A stretch of 38,098 nucleotides of DNA. Source: Cudoniella acicularis (lineage: Eukaryota; Ascomycota; Leotiomycetes; Helotiales; Helotiaceae). Position numbers and translations under genes: made by a program. Positions 1-11,571 of the stretch are shown in pieces (positions within the stretch are counted from its first letter, which is position 1; each line of letters opens with the position of its first letter). The DNA is taken from NCBI GenBank assembly GCA_013054445.1, contig JAAMPI010000431.1, positions 1 to 38,098 of the forward strand, in the 5' to 3' direction. The notes under the pieces are model-generated. The model searched no databases. It saw only the letters and a list, made by a program, of their open reading frames with translations, and had not been told where the DNA came from.

Positions 1-673
1 CCCACCCAGGCCCTGTGCCTTGATCTGTACCTTGATCTGTGGCAGGGAACTTATTTGCATTTTGACTGATTGACTAGCTGTTTTGTACCTTTTTTCTACG
101 TGTCCGATAAGTGGCTCTCAACCTCGCCTCGCCTCACCCATCCCTTACATGCAGCCTCCAGTGCTCCACCGCCTCGCCGCTGATCATCAAGTCCCTGCAA
201 ACTCAAAGCCCTAGTCATCCCCCTTGTCCTCCAACGACATGCAAGATGCTCAGCACTAATTTAGCAGCAATTATCGAATCATTTTGAGCACGACGTACAA
301 TTTGGCTGGACAATGGATTGTGGAGTTGGATCCGCCTAGGGGTACATCTGATAGTACGAAAGCAATTCTGCTCTCACACACCACACTCATGCAGTGTACG
401 CTGTCGGTCAAGAGATAAGGGCGAAATCCAAGGTGCTGCTGTTGAACATCGCAAATATCTCCTCTGCTCACCGGCACTTCTGTCCTTCCGCCTTCCAATG
501 AATATATTCCACCAACATATTGCAACTTTTGCAGTTGTTAGATCTATTCCGTTGTATTCGCCAAATGTTATATTCACTAAATATTTTTTTTTAAAAACGT
601 AAAGAGCTTTCTTATAAACACTTAATATGATTGTAACAATTCTCTTGAAAAAACCCCTTCAAATTCTGGAGCT
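1..673. other. Left-end noncoding stretch
   Basis: I see no supportable gene here. Short open frames on both strands overlap one another and show no recognisable domain, signal peptide or splice-consistent continuation. The part next to the HET gene (about 590-673) is AT-rich and probably holds that gene's 3' untranslated region, since the HET gene is transcribed leftward and ends at 674. Confidence 0.5.
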
Positions 674-2649
674 TCAATTTTTTTTCTTTCTCGTTTTCTT
701 AAACACTACCTTCGTTATAGGCGCCATCTCTAAAACTTTCTCCTTCGCTCCACTTGTTGCCAAGTAAAAAAATCCAACTCGCTGATATAACCCAACTCCT
801 TTTGGCAACTTATACTGACCGGAAGTTTTCTCCTGATTATGAGCGGGCCGTAAAATAAGACCAGAGAGTCGCACGCCATGAGTTCTGTGCTTCACAATGT
901 TTCGCCTGGACTCAGTTCTCCCTGTAACATGCATCATAAACAGTGCAGAGAGATCATTTACCGGCTCCTCTCTAAAGTCAAACTCGACCTCCAATAACTC
1001 TTCACTTATCGTATTCACGATAGAGAAGTATTCACGCCGATTTACGCCTTGATAGTTCCCCTTACCCTCGTTCGTTGCTTTGAAAAGGGGTGCAAGAGGC
1101 GCCTCAAGCTCGAGCCATGCACACTCAATCTCACCGTACTGATTGGATCTTCGCAGGATGGCTTGATAGTCATGAAAGGCCACTGAATCCAGGGGTTGTG
1201 GTGCCAGAAAAGACCTTGAATGGCCAGTAGGTGGGAAGATTGCGGAACCCATCACAGATTCCCAGGACCACGATGGAGCGATATAGAAATCTGGCCTAAA
1301 GGAGCTGTCATTATCTGTTGTCCAGCAGATGGAGTATCCAATATCTTCCCACCACAATCCTGCGCAATATCTCTCGTTTTTCTGGGCGGCTACCATGGCT
1401 GCAAGACCAGAAAGTGAAGGCAGCCGATCAGTTTGGACAGAAAATTTTCGTGTTGCAAAATCCTGAATCATGTTATACCACGACTGATAAGAGTTTGCAT
1501 AATGAGTTTTTTTCCCTGGAGATAATTCTGTAACGGAACGCCAAGTCCCTCTTCGATACCTTTTTTCGAAGTCATCTCGTTCGGACTCATCCCATTGGGT
1601 ACTTTGACAATTCCAGAGGATCTTGTTGTCCATAAATTTTAGCTGCCGTCGAGACAAGTAAGTTTCTTGTAAAGTCCATCCGCGTGAATCGAGTGGCAGA
1701 TCATTGTCATCGAAACCGTGCTTCTGAGGCCGGAGATACACTTTGGCAATCTGGCCTGTCGGCGCGACAACTTTCATCGAGCACTGTATTTTGGGCCGGA
1801 GTTTCAAGAATCCTTCCGCGTCATCCGCGGCGTTGGCTGCCGCAACCATGAGATATACATTCCGGTAAACATCTCCCATTCGTGACGACTCTACATTCCA
1901 ATCTTCCGTGTCTCCCTGGATAATACACAGTGAGTCAACCCACAAGTAACGAATTCGAAGGCATCGAGCAAGCATAATCGCATCCCGGAAGGTAGCGGGA
2001 GCTTTATCGGGAAGGAATCCACTTTTCCTCGATTGAATAGTATCCCGAGTTGTTAAGAATGAGTTTGAGGCTCCCCAGCAATGACTGAGAGCAATATATT
2101 GCCCCCGTTGGCCATTTGTCTCAATAAGTTTGACATTACTAGTAGACCCCGGATCCCCAAGATCCAGGATTCTAGTTGGTAGAACTGGAAATCTTTCACC
2201 ATGACAGCCTTCGTGTTCTTGATCGCATCGCTCAATCCATGTCTGCAAACGTGCAATGGTGGAATGACCAAGGGGATTTGGATGCACAACCGCGTCAGAA
2301 CTGGCAGGAAGGACATCCCAAACACCTAGAGCTGTGTAAGTCCCGTTTTGCGACAGTATTAAGACGTCAATCAAGTCTCACCTGGATCTGTGCACACCGA
2401 ATAATATTGAGGTTCGCAAGAATGGAAGTATTTAATCATATCACCATAACCGTTCTCTAACCAGATTCGGTGCAGATCTCGTACTAAGCGGTACACAGAA
2501 CAATGCCCTTCATATTTTTCGAATTCAGCTTGGTCATGATCAAGGTCGTATTCGAAAGGAGGAGCTTCAATCCCCAAGGGTAGCCCATCAAGGGGAATTT
2601 TTGCACAAACTAGGCATCGTTCTTGTCCATATTGATATTGGTACGTCAC
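674..2649 (-). CDS. HET-domain (heterokaryon incompatibility) protein
   Basis: Two exons on the minus strand: 2649-2382 and 2331-674, separated by a 50-nt intron (2381-2332; GTGAGA donor, TTACACAG acceptor). The phase-1 join is in frame and gives 641 aa. The three blocks of the HET domain are visible: ALSHCWG at about residues 170-176, WVDSLCI at about 220-226 and RGWTLQE at about 306-312. The N-terminus has a CLVC pair that may help bind metal or may be incidental. HET domains act in fungal non-self recognition and trigger cell death when activated; which partner this one senses cannot be read from sequence. No NACHT, ankyrin or WD repeats are attached, so this is a stand-alone HET protein of ordinary length. 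The frame is intact. The C-terminus ends in a Lys/Arg-rich tail. Confidence 0.93.
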
Positions 2650-3491
2650 CTAAGCATTCGATCAGATGGACAGGTGCCTGCCCCGGGAAAATTGTTACTG
2701 TTTTTAAGCTTGGTTTAAATTTTTATCATCCCGCAGCATTGAAAATATTTTTCGGCCACAGCGATGCCGAAAGTCACGTGCAAGGCTTAGGTGAGCCGAC
2801 AACACAGTGCCGGGGTGCATACAGTAAGCCCTTATAACTATATCACTAATTAGTGTTCAAAAATCAAAACGATTTTTATGCCTCGTGTGTCTATACCTTA
2901 TATCTTTTAAAAAGCGTACTCTCTTATTATGGCTCTACTATGAAAGTAAAGTATATAGGAAGTAAATTTTATTAAATTTCTCTATTTAAAAACTTGTTTT
3001 ATATATATTTTTTTTAGTTTAAAGATTATTGGTTAAAAGTTTTAAAGTTAGTAATAAAACAGCTATTCTACTATAGGCCTGCTACAGTATACAGCTAATA
3101 AACAAGGAGTAAGACTTTCCTATATAGAGAAGCTATGAGTTCCTAAACTTAGTATAATATCTCAAGGTTTTTCGTTTACGAGATAACGAATGCTCTGAGG
3201 TATAATACGAGTATATATTAATTGTATTTGCCTAAATCTACAACTAATATATCTCCTTCTAATTGCAGTACCAAGTATGAACTCGCTCGTAAAATAAACA
3301 GCGATCAGTAAAGCAAGAATAGGGTAACGCACGCGCCCCTTGAATATCCATATCTATCCATAATCAGCATAAATCAACTGTTTCCCAATGCTCCATCCAA
3401 GAAAAAAACAGAATCTCTCTCCTCTCTCAGAATAAGAATAGCTTACCAAAATTGTATTCTCTCCCCCCCGTTGCGTCACGCACCAGCACAT
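2650..3491. repeat. AT-rich gene-free tract, probable RIP-degraded repeat
   Basis: From about 2840 to 3260 the sequence becomes strongly A+T rich, with many TpA steps, no long open frame on either strand and stops in every frame. A perfect 12-bp palindrome (CACTAATTAGTG, 2844-2855) sits at its left edge next to a GC-normal segment containing CACGTG (about 2776). This fits an old transposon copy eroded by repeat-induced point mutation, but no family can be named. The part from about 3300 to 3491 is base-normal and probably includes the 3' untranslated region of the small secreted protein. Confidence 0.4.
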
Positions 3492-3782
3492 TTAAATAAC
3501 AACAGTGGCCTCTAGCTGAGCATTCTCAGCAGCCCGCTCATTAACACTGCCAGTGCGAGCTGCTATCCAGGCGCGGGGATGGTTAAGTGGTGCGATCAGG
3601 CCTCTTTTGCGATCACATGCGGAGTTTTGCTCTCCTTCGGTGACATGACAGACCCATGTGTTGGCGCTGACGAAGGTAACAAGTGCCAGGACGAGGAGGG
3701 TAAATGATAACTTTTTATTGTATTTTGTTAATATATTAGAGTCGCGAGATAAGACGAAAGGTGAGGGTAATCTTACTTGCAT
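3492..3782 (-). CDS. Small secreted protein, 74 aa (hypothetical)
   Basis: The open frame on the minus strand runs further upstream, but its N-terminal part is not protein-like. A GTAAGA donor directly after the codons ATG CAA (3782-3777) and an AAAAAG acceptor define a 66-nt intron (3776-3711) that joins in phase 0. The spliced product then begins with an ideal secretion signal, MQLSFTLLVLALVTFVSA, followed by a mature part of about 56 residues with two cysteines (TWVCHV and SACDRK). A TTAAC branch-like site lies before the acceptor. I do not recognise the family. Size, signal peptide and paired cysteines fit a small secreted or effector-like protein, and the intron after codon 2 is itself evidence for the model. 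If the intron is not removed, the product would lack a clear signal peptide at its N-terminus. Confidence 0.62.
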   Translation of the reverse strand: MQVRLPSPFVLSRDSNILTKYNKKLSFTLLVLALVTFVSANTWVCHVTEGEQNSACDRKRGLIAPLNHPRAWIAARTGSVNERAAENAQLEATVVI

Positions 3783-6700
3783 ATTGATGTTTATTGAAGA
3801 AGATAAGAAAGTGCCTTGTTTAAAATGAGAGTTGGAGAGATGAAAAAGAGAATGAAATGAGAAGACAGAAAGTAGGAAAGTAGTCTGAATGAAAGTGGAT
3901 TGAACTGCAGAAGAATAGTTCATATTTTACTATAGAAGTCCTATATATCTTCTTACTCCATACTGCTAAGAATAGATTTTCTTGTCAGTCCCACTTTTCA
4001 GATCGCAGTGGATGCTTCTAAAATCCTTTCTACCGTCATGTACCGGTAGTTAATGAAAATCGACTGCCTACGACTCCTGAATGACATCAAATAATCGCAA
4101 GCACATTGCAACCTTGCTTCCCTGCACGTAAAGATCTTACAATCTGCGTCCCCAATGCCGTGCCCCTTCCCCCTAAATCTTAAAACCTGCCAATAAGAAC
4201 ACGACTCGGGTATTCTTTTTCTGCATGTCTCAAGCCCCTCAATGTGACTTTGATCTTATTCAAGTTTGGCGAGTAAACCGAGTATCACGATTTTGTCAAT
4301 TGAATTTATTTGAGGAATTACTATAAGGAAGAGTCGCAGCAATGCTATAGCGTGCATGAGTAAAATAACTTTTCTGATCGCCCCTTTTCCTTCGCCACGA
4401 CGTAGGGACAGCTGGGCTGTGTTAGTAACAAGGAGTAGACGAAGAAATAGTCGTGAAACGTTCGAATGAAACAGGAAAGGAGGAGGAAATGCTCAAATCC
4501 CTAGGGAAATTAGGAAGTAATGGAGGTAGCTGTACTGCCACTTTGTAGGGATCAAGGACAAACTATATTTGCAAATTGACGGGAGTAGATACCTTGCTTC
4601 GATTTTGTATTCAAGAAGAAAAAAACATTTCTGTCCCTCCCCTCATGTTCTCTTCGCATTGCAAAAGCGCCTTAGCAAAAGTCAGCCTTGACTCTTGAGT
4701 AATCAAAATTGAAAGGTCCCTAACCAAGTCCATGGGATGACCATAACCGACTCGACTCTTAGTCCAAATTCTTCACCTTCTCCAATCGCTTTGTGACCAA
4801 ACTTTTCTTGTGACCCACGAATTTTGAGTCCGGCAATTTAGCAAGGCTGCGTGCGAAGTCCTCATCTTGTCCGACTTGTATGCAGTCAATAGAGAAACAC
4901 TCGCCTGCATCGCCGTACGATCGCGGAGAATAGGGCTCTACTGTGCCAAATCCAGGATCAGCTGGAAGAAGGCGCAGTATACCTTCCAATCACAATATCT
5001 CTCCCGCATAATCCTATCCTATGTACTGCCCGAGTTTGCCTCAACCGACAGTCGCAGTTCCAACATCAGGAGCCGATTCACTGGTGATTGATGTATCAGT
5101 ATTTAATATCGAGTGAGATTTACGGCAAAACCAATTAAACTTCCCATTTAAAAAGATCCTTATATGTGAGGTTAAGCATCATTTGATGGCTATTTCCGCT
5201 CCCACGAACCTCCGCCTCCTTTGCCACTGTGCGCAGCTGCTGGGCTGAGCCACGAAAACGAAAACACACGTCAAGGAAAAGGAGCGTAGGACTTTGCTCT
5301 CTGTAACCTAGAAATTGCGTAATCAGGATCTCGATTCTAACTTCTAAGGTTAATTGAAGTTTATTACTGGTCGATTTCGTATCCCCTTAGGAGCCTACCG
5401 ACATAAGTCTGTGTTTTCAGGGCATTTTATGAGTAAATCTAAATTTAAAGATCGTAAATTTTTAAAAGCTAGAGAATAAAAAGTGTCTTTACCTTTTTAA
5501 ATCTCGATTATAAGACTTTATACTATAATTATTCCTGAAAATTTTATAATATTCAAGTGATCGCGACTACTTTGAGCTTCAAGATCCTTAAGGTAGGGTC
5601 GCGAAACCTGGAATTGCTTAAATATGTCCTGAAAATACATAGACTTGTGTCGGCAGAGAAATATACTAGGAAAATCATTTATCGTAAGTCTAATACTTCT
5701 CCCTTGCGACCTCTGCTTAAAGTCGGAATACGAATTCTTTGGGCTCTGTGATGTCTGCTGCTAGCGCCCCACGGAAATCCTTTCTGCAGTAATTTCAACA
5801 ACCGTTACATGGTCGCCATTCTTTAGTTAGACCCAATTTTCTTGAAAACCGTCTTGTAGGTCTCTTGCGGCATCTTGTCCAAAACCCCGTTTTAGGGTAC
5901 AGCTCATGGCAGAAAAACACGACGACACGTAGAGAAATTATCGACAAGCAGATACATGAAGCGGCTCAATCAAGTCCTTTTATTTTTGCATGAGGCATTC
6001 TGCTTGGCTGCTCCTATTTAGGTCGCTAGAAGAAGTTGAAGTGCTAGATTGTAGGGCAAAGATTGTTTTTGTGATGCCATCCGAAGCTAGCTATCAACGT
6101 CCGATAACCTAGCCTCTTTTTCCATATAACACATCAACGTCATCATTGTCTGCCCGTTTTCTCTAGAAACCATCTAGTGGATACTAATTATTCCTGTTCA
6201 TTTCTTCGTTTTCCCCTGTTTCACCGTCAGTGAGTGGTTGCTGCAATACTGAGTATATACTGCCGGTTCTCACCCCTAACCAGATGCCAGTGTCCCTTGC
6301 ATCTTGAATCAACACCGGGCTTAATCACTTAGCTTCTCCTTCTCGGGTCCTCTACTCATTCGAATTTTGTTGGATCTTATCCCTTGAATTTCAGACTAGT
6401 GATTTTTTTTCTTTCTTTCTTTACATCTGTTTCTTTTACTAAAAATATATCTTTTATACAGACTCATCTACGCGCAAGACCTAGGAACCGAAAACCATCG
6501 GCCAATGCAGCAGCTGAGTAGATGCAGTAAAAGAAATACGAACAATAGATAAGAGGTAGAAAAAACACAAGAAAGGGGAGAGTAGGAGAGACAGAAACGG
6601 TCTAAGCGGAGATAGACACACTGCAGCACAGAAGAGATGTCTAAGAATAAGAAAGTTTACAGGCAAGGACGCTAGCCACGAGTCCATGGACAATAGAGGT

Positions 6701-7723
6701 GAGGATTGAGGATTCGGGGCGCTGGAGAGTTTTCCGGGAGAGGTAAGTTGGCGGTGAAGTGGTTGAACATTCGGTTGTTTGGAATGGATAGTCTTCGGAC
6801 GAGGAAGTGAGCGGACTTGCAGTTACCCACGTCAGGTAACTTTGGACGCAGCACTGAGCGGTATGAGATGCTTGACGACATCATCGAGGAAGGGAGGAGC
6901 GTCTATATGTTTGGACTAGTTGACAGAGAGAAGGGGAAGCCTGGATTGATGATGCTCTTTTAAAGAATACACTGCAGTACATAGGCCGGAGGGCGGCACT
7001 CCGCAGCTTTTGCGGTCAGATCGTAGGGCAAGTTCAACCCAGCTTGCTTTGCCAATCACTTGCATCCTCCTAAAGAAGCAGAAACATACCTGGCACCGTA
7101 TCCTCATCGTGCTACCCATTTATGCACGAAGTTTTACATTTGAACAAACCCTGGAGTGCACAGCGAGGCAGAAGCTAGGCTGCGTCGCTGTGAGGCATTT
7201 CTGCGACTGGCTATTATGCTGCAACGAGGGCAGGACTTGTCCACGGCCTCTCAGTCTCTAGAGCGCCCTGTAGTAAGGCGCGGTGATGGTGCGGCGACGA
7301 GGCAGATTGAGTTCGTAACCTAGCTAATGCAAGGCAGCGCTGTGAGGGGATCTGCATTACAGCTGCTTAGCAGAATCGAAACTATAAGGGGCGATCACGG
7401 ATTCTGGACATGCCCTAGCTGGCAAGCAGCCATGTAAGCGAAGTTTGGCTGAGCCAAGGAGATTTTGTTTGCTCGTAGGCAGCCGCAGGCTACTGCGATG
7501 GCTGCATCAGATTTTGGTTCCGGCCACTGACGCTTGAACAGATGCGGTCCGTGCGCCCATGTCAAGGTCGAATCCAAAATCCGACCGGCAAATACCAAGA
7601 GGGACGGCACACCCGAGGCTCGCACCTTCCTCCGTATTCTTACATGTCCCTTCCGACTCTCACAAAATTTCGATTGCGAACTTCTTTGATGTGAATTGAG
7701 TTTCGTCTCTATACCTTTCCACT
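3783..7723. other. Long gene-poor interval
   Basis: No intact gene can be supported in this interval of almost 4 kb. Open frames are short, overlap on opposite strands and have no recognisable domains. An AT-rich pocket lies at about 5440-5560. One possible coding relic is listed separately at 4759-4989. The segment from about 6950 to 7640 is more GC-rich and repeat-like, but I found no terminal repeats. The last 150 bases should hold the promoter and 5' leader of the Clr5-ankyrin gene that starts at 7724. Confidence 0.5.
4759..4989 (-). pseudogene. Possible gene relic, C-terminal fragment of unknown protein
   Basis: A 76-residue minus-strand frame has protein-like composition (for example RLLPADPGFGTVEP, SYGDAGECFSIDCI and a Lys-rich C-terminus) that differs from nearby random frames. 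It has no ATG start. Reading upstream in the same frame meets a TGA directly before it, then a further coding-like stretch (DYAGEIL) preceded by another stop. That pattern fits the end of a decayed gene. I do not recognise the family. It could also be a chance open frame. Confidence 0.25.
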
Positions 7724-10700
7724 ATGTCTAACTCGTCGACAAATGGTCTTGCCGTTGATCCGGTTTGGGACCCGTTCAAAAATATAATCCGTACGTTGTA
7801 TCTCGATAGGAATTTAAGTCTCGAAGAGATCAGAAGGGAGATGGCAACTACGCATCAATTCGACGCAACGTAAGTGCTGATTGAGATGGATCTTCCTTGC
7901 TCGTGGACATCGACACTAAACCAAAGAAGCAAAGCACAATATGAGCTTCACTTCAAGAAGTGGGAGTTTCGGAAGAATCGGACGGCAGACGAGTGGAAGA
8001 CAATCGCTCACAAAATCGCAAAACGAAAAAGAGAGCACAGAGATAGCGAAGTGCGCCTGAATGGAATTTTAATCAACCAGAAGAAACTCAGGAAAGAGAC
8101 TTTGCGCTATGGTTCCATGTCAGCAACAACTGAAACAACGTCACAAAGTAATCACATTCGCATCCTTTCAAGAGTTGGATTCTCACCATGAAGACAGCAC
8201 CATTACCGCCAACGCCTAAGGGTTTCATCATTCGCACACCATCACCCAAAGTTGCCACACCAGCCCCAGCACCATTCTGCTATATCCCGACACCAGTAAC
8301 CACAGGCTTTGTACTAACAGATTGCCTTCCCTTCTATCAATTCATTTCCATATTCAGTCAAGAAGGTATGTTAGATCCACGACTATACAAGTAGGCGTCG
8401 ACCATCCTTTTCGCCCTGTTATCACAGTTATGATTGCCAGGCCCGACGAATTTAATGTATTTCAAGCCTAGTTGCAAAACTTGCTGACATTGGCTCTGCA
8501 GGGAACCCCCTTTCAAGAATCTCTGGAAGCAGCGGGTCTGCATCAGTGGTCCTATTGCACGACATTTGTTCTAGTATTCTTGGTGAATTCAAAGCAGCGG
8601 ACGGGAAAAAAGTCCTAGGGCCTCTTAATAAAGCGGTCAAATCCCTGATGCCGGAGAATGTCTTTGCCAGCAATCCTGCCGTGGTGGACATGCCAATATT
8701 ACAAGGCAAAGTCTCATCGGTCCTAGACTTTCTCAAGTTGACTATGTACCTGGTCTCAAATAACTTCTTCGAGGCGACTTCAGATGTCAGCAGGAAAGTT
8801 TATAATTGGGTAAAACACCGCTCAAACGTCGGCCTTCTCGAATACCTTTTGTCTATCGGTGGACCTACGATGGAGGCTCTGGTGGAGAATTTGTTTCGAC
8901 TCGCCATTGATGCTGATGATGTTCATACTGTCAAGCAATTGATGGACTTGGGTATCGACTCAAATGAACAAGTGTATTGCACTAGCAGGGGCTCGTATGA
9001 GACGCCAATTCAACGCGCTTGTAAGATGCGGAGCTTGGAGCTAGTCCGAGTATTGATAAATGGAGGAGCAAAGGTCAATCTGTCGGCAGGAGAAGGCAAC
9101 GCTGCCTCGGCGCTAACGCTTGCTGTTGACCACACGGACGAAAGCGGCCCCGACAAGATGATGGAGCACGTGGACATTGAATTAGTACGAGTTCTGCTGC
9201 ATGCTGGAGCCGCCGTCAACCCTGGCTTTGGACAATCTCCACTAGCCCAAGCTGCTTTGGCAGGGCATGTCGAACTAGTTACTCTTCTTATTTCTGAGGG
9301 TGCCGATGTGCATTTCTTGGACGGAGACTACTGTACTCCGCTCATGAGCGCTGTACAGTGCGATCTGGACATTCCTGAGAGAGACGTAATTAGTATTGTT
9401 CGCATTCTGCACCAGGCTGGAGCAGATCCACGAGTCATGGCCCAATTTGACATTGCGGTCGTTATGACAGTTCTGGAAGAGGCAATATATAGAAAAAGCG
9501 TTGAATTGATTCAATTGCTTCTGGATAACGGAGCGCTAGTTACTGAATCGGCCTTCGTTACTGCTGCTAAATGTTGCGACTTGACTATGACGAAGCTGCT
9601 CCTCAAATCTGGAGCCCAAGTAACAGAGGAGGTGCTTGGAAGTGCAGTCGAAAATGACGAACCCGGGTTGGTTTCCTTCCTTCTCGAGGCAGCAGATGAT
9701 GAAGTCAAAAATAGGGGCAAGAGGGCTGCCCTGGTTAAGGCGATCGAGTTCGGAAAAATAGATTTGATTGATTGGCTGGACGCATCTGGAGCCCAGCTCA
9801 ATAGCAACCTTGAACTCACTACAGCCATTCAATCTGCAGCTAAAAGGGGAGATATGCGAGTCCTTAGCTTGCTTCTCAGCAGCAACTCGAGACATCGAGT
9901 CATTGCCGTCGAATCACTAGGCACATCGCTAAGAGCTTCTATGTTAAATGGTCGAAACGATATCGTGGAATTACTTCTCGCGGCTGGTGCAGATGTGAAT
10001 GCGGACTGCACTGAACCATACCAGACACCGCTTTTGATAGCAATAGGCCAGAAAGATTTGCACCTAGTACGAAAGCTCTTGGCTGCTGGCGCTGCAGTAA
10101 ACGGAAGTCATCGCTTCCAGAACTGTAATATCCCTTGGACTGTTCTACCAGCAGCAGTCACTTGGGGATATTACCCCCTCATTCGAGATATCATCAATGC
10201 AGGAGCGGAAGTGAATACGCCAGGGTGTAGCGGCGAAACAGCGCTCTTTGTTGCCGTACAGAAGAAGCATTCAACGATTATTAAATTTCTGATTGATGCC
10301 GGTGCTAATGTCAACAATGTTGCTGCAGCCTCTTATGGAAGGACGGCCCTCAGGGCTGCATCTCAAAACAATGACGTGGACATGGTCCGATATCTCCTTA
10401 GTCTCGGTGCTGACCCAGACGAATGGTCACTGGTTACTGCTGTCTCTGGAAGTGTAGAGTTGTTGCAAACACTTCTAGCAGCACGCTTGAATCGGAAAGG
10501 CTGGGGCTGCCGTGCGTTGCAATATGCCATTAGATTGAAAAACGTTGTGGTGATTGAGATCCTCCTTGCAAATGGTATAGGCGCAAACACAATTATTCGC
10601 CAGAAATTTCAGGATGATATAGAACCGGCTCCAATTTCATACAACCGCTCTTGGAGTCCAGCCATTTGTTACGGGGAATCTGCTCTAGGGTCTGCAATTA

Positions 10701-11380
10701 TGACAGACAAAAGTGATGACTTATGGATTGTACAGATGCTTTTGCGTGGCGGCGCAGACCCTAATAGCACCGTGGCTGATAGAGCCATGAACTCCAAAGC
10801 CGTGACTGCTGAGCCTCAAACAGCTCTTCTGGTAGCCATCGGTCAGAATAACCTAGCGCTGGTAAGAATGTTGATAGTAGCAGGAGCGGATGCAAATTCT
10901 AGCACTATCCCTGGCATCTCCCGTACTCCTTTACAAATGGCAGTCGAGAGGGGAAGCACAGATATTGTCCATTTGCTCCTAGAGCATGGCGCTGACGTGA
11001 ATGCACCACCATATGACAGGTACGGAGCAACTGCACTTCAATTCGCCGCGATTGGTGGATACGTCGGAATAGCACTCCTCCTCCTAGAGAGAGGAGCGGA
11101 TGTCAACGCTTCCCCTGCAAAGGTAGGTGGAAGAACGGCACTTGAAGGAGCAGCGGAGCATGGTCGCATCGACATGTTACAGCTCCTCCTAAATGCCGGG
11201 GCACAGATTATAGGACTTGGTGTTGAGCAGTATGAAAGAGCACGGGAATTTGCGTCNNNNNNNNNTNNNNTTTCTGCACGGCGCCTGCTAGAAACGTATA
11301 ACGCCCAGATATTGGAAGACTCTGTTGCATGGGATCTAACGTCGACGGATTTTGGATTTTTGGACAATTTTCATTTCTAG
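7724..11380 (+). CDS. Clr5-domain ankyrin-repeat protein
   Basis: Four exons: 7724-7869, 7927-8147, 8198-8365 and 8502-11380, with introns of 57, 50 and 136 nt. All joins keep frame and give about 1,137 aa. Residues about 13-72 form a Clr5 domain (a helical DNA-binding-like domain common in Pezizomycotina): WDPFKNIIRTLYLD, then SKAQYELHFKKWEFRKN across the first splice site. A Pro/Thr-rich linker follows. From about residue 310 to the end there are roughly 22 ankyrin-type repeats, many with the T-A/P-L...A and LL..GA.VN signatures, the last at about 11145-11210. Such proteins are thought to act through protein-protein contacts; the partner is unknown. The third intron is longer than its neighbours and could hide a micro-exon. 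Thirteen ambiguous bases (11257-11265 and 11267-11270) lie near the C-terminus without breaking the frame. Confidence 0.88.
11257..11270. other. Ambiguous bases (N) inside coding sequence
   Basis: Thirteen N characters with a single called T at 11266 lie just after the last ankyrin repeat. The surrounding frame is preserved, so the count of Ns appears to match the real length or was set by read alignment. This looks like low-confidence base calling, not a scaffold gap of unknown size. Confidence 0.9.
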
Positions 11381-11437
11381 GCATTTAATTGTACTCTCTT
11401 AGCATGTCATTGATTCACAAGGTCACGGAAATACACC

Positions 11438-11443
11438 AATAAA
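11438..11443 (+). terminator. Possible polyadenylation signal for the Clr5-ankyrin gene
   Basis: AATAAA lies 58 bases after the stop codon at 11380, a suitable distance for the efficiency element of a fungal poly(A) site. The six-base match is short, so support is modest. Confidence 0.35.
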
Positions 11444-11571
11444 TGAGGTTTCCAAGGTGAAAGAGCAGAGTGATAGAGTTTCGCCTTTTAGTTGATATCC
11501 TCGGGAATTGAGATTGCTTCTACGAGGAAGAATGACTGGAGAGAAGTATTGTGCTGCCGTGAGGCAAGAAT

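Noticed and set aside
6481..7261. Several 60-80 codon frames in the gene-poor interval
   Set aside because: They overlap on both strands, show no domains, and have no splice-consistent extensions.
9511..9895. Minus-strand open frames inside the ankyrin gene
   Set aside because: Low-complexity Ser/Leu/Ala composition mirrors the ankyrin repeats on the plus strand; no independent evidence.
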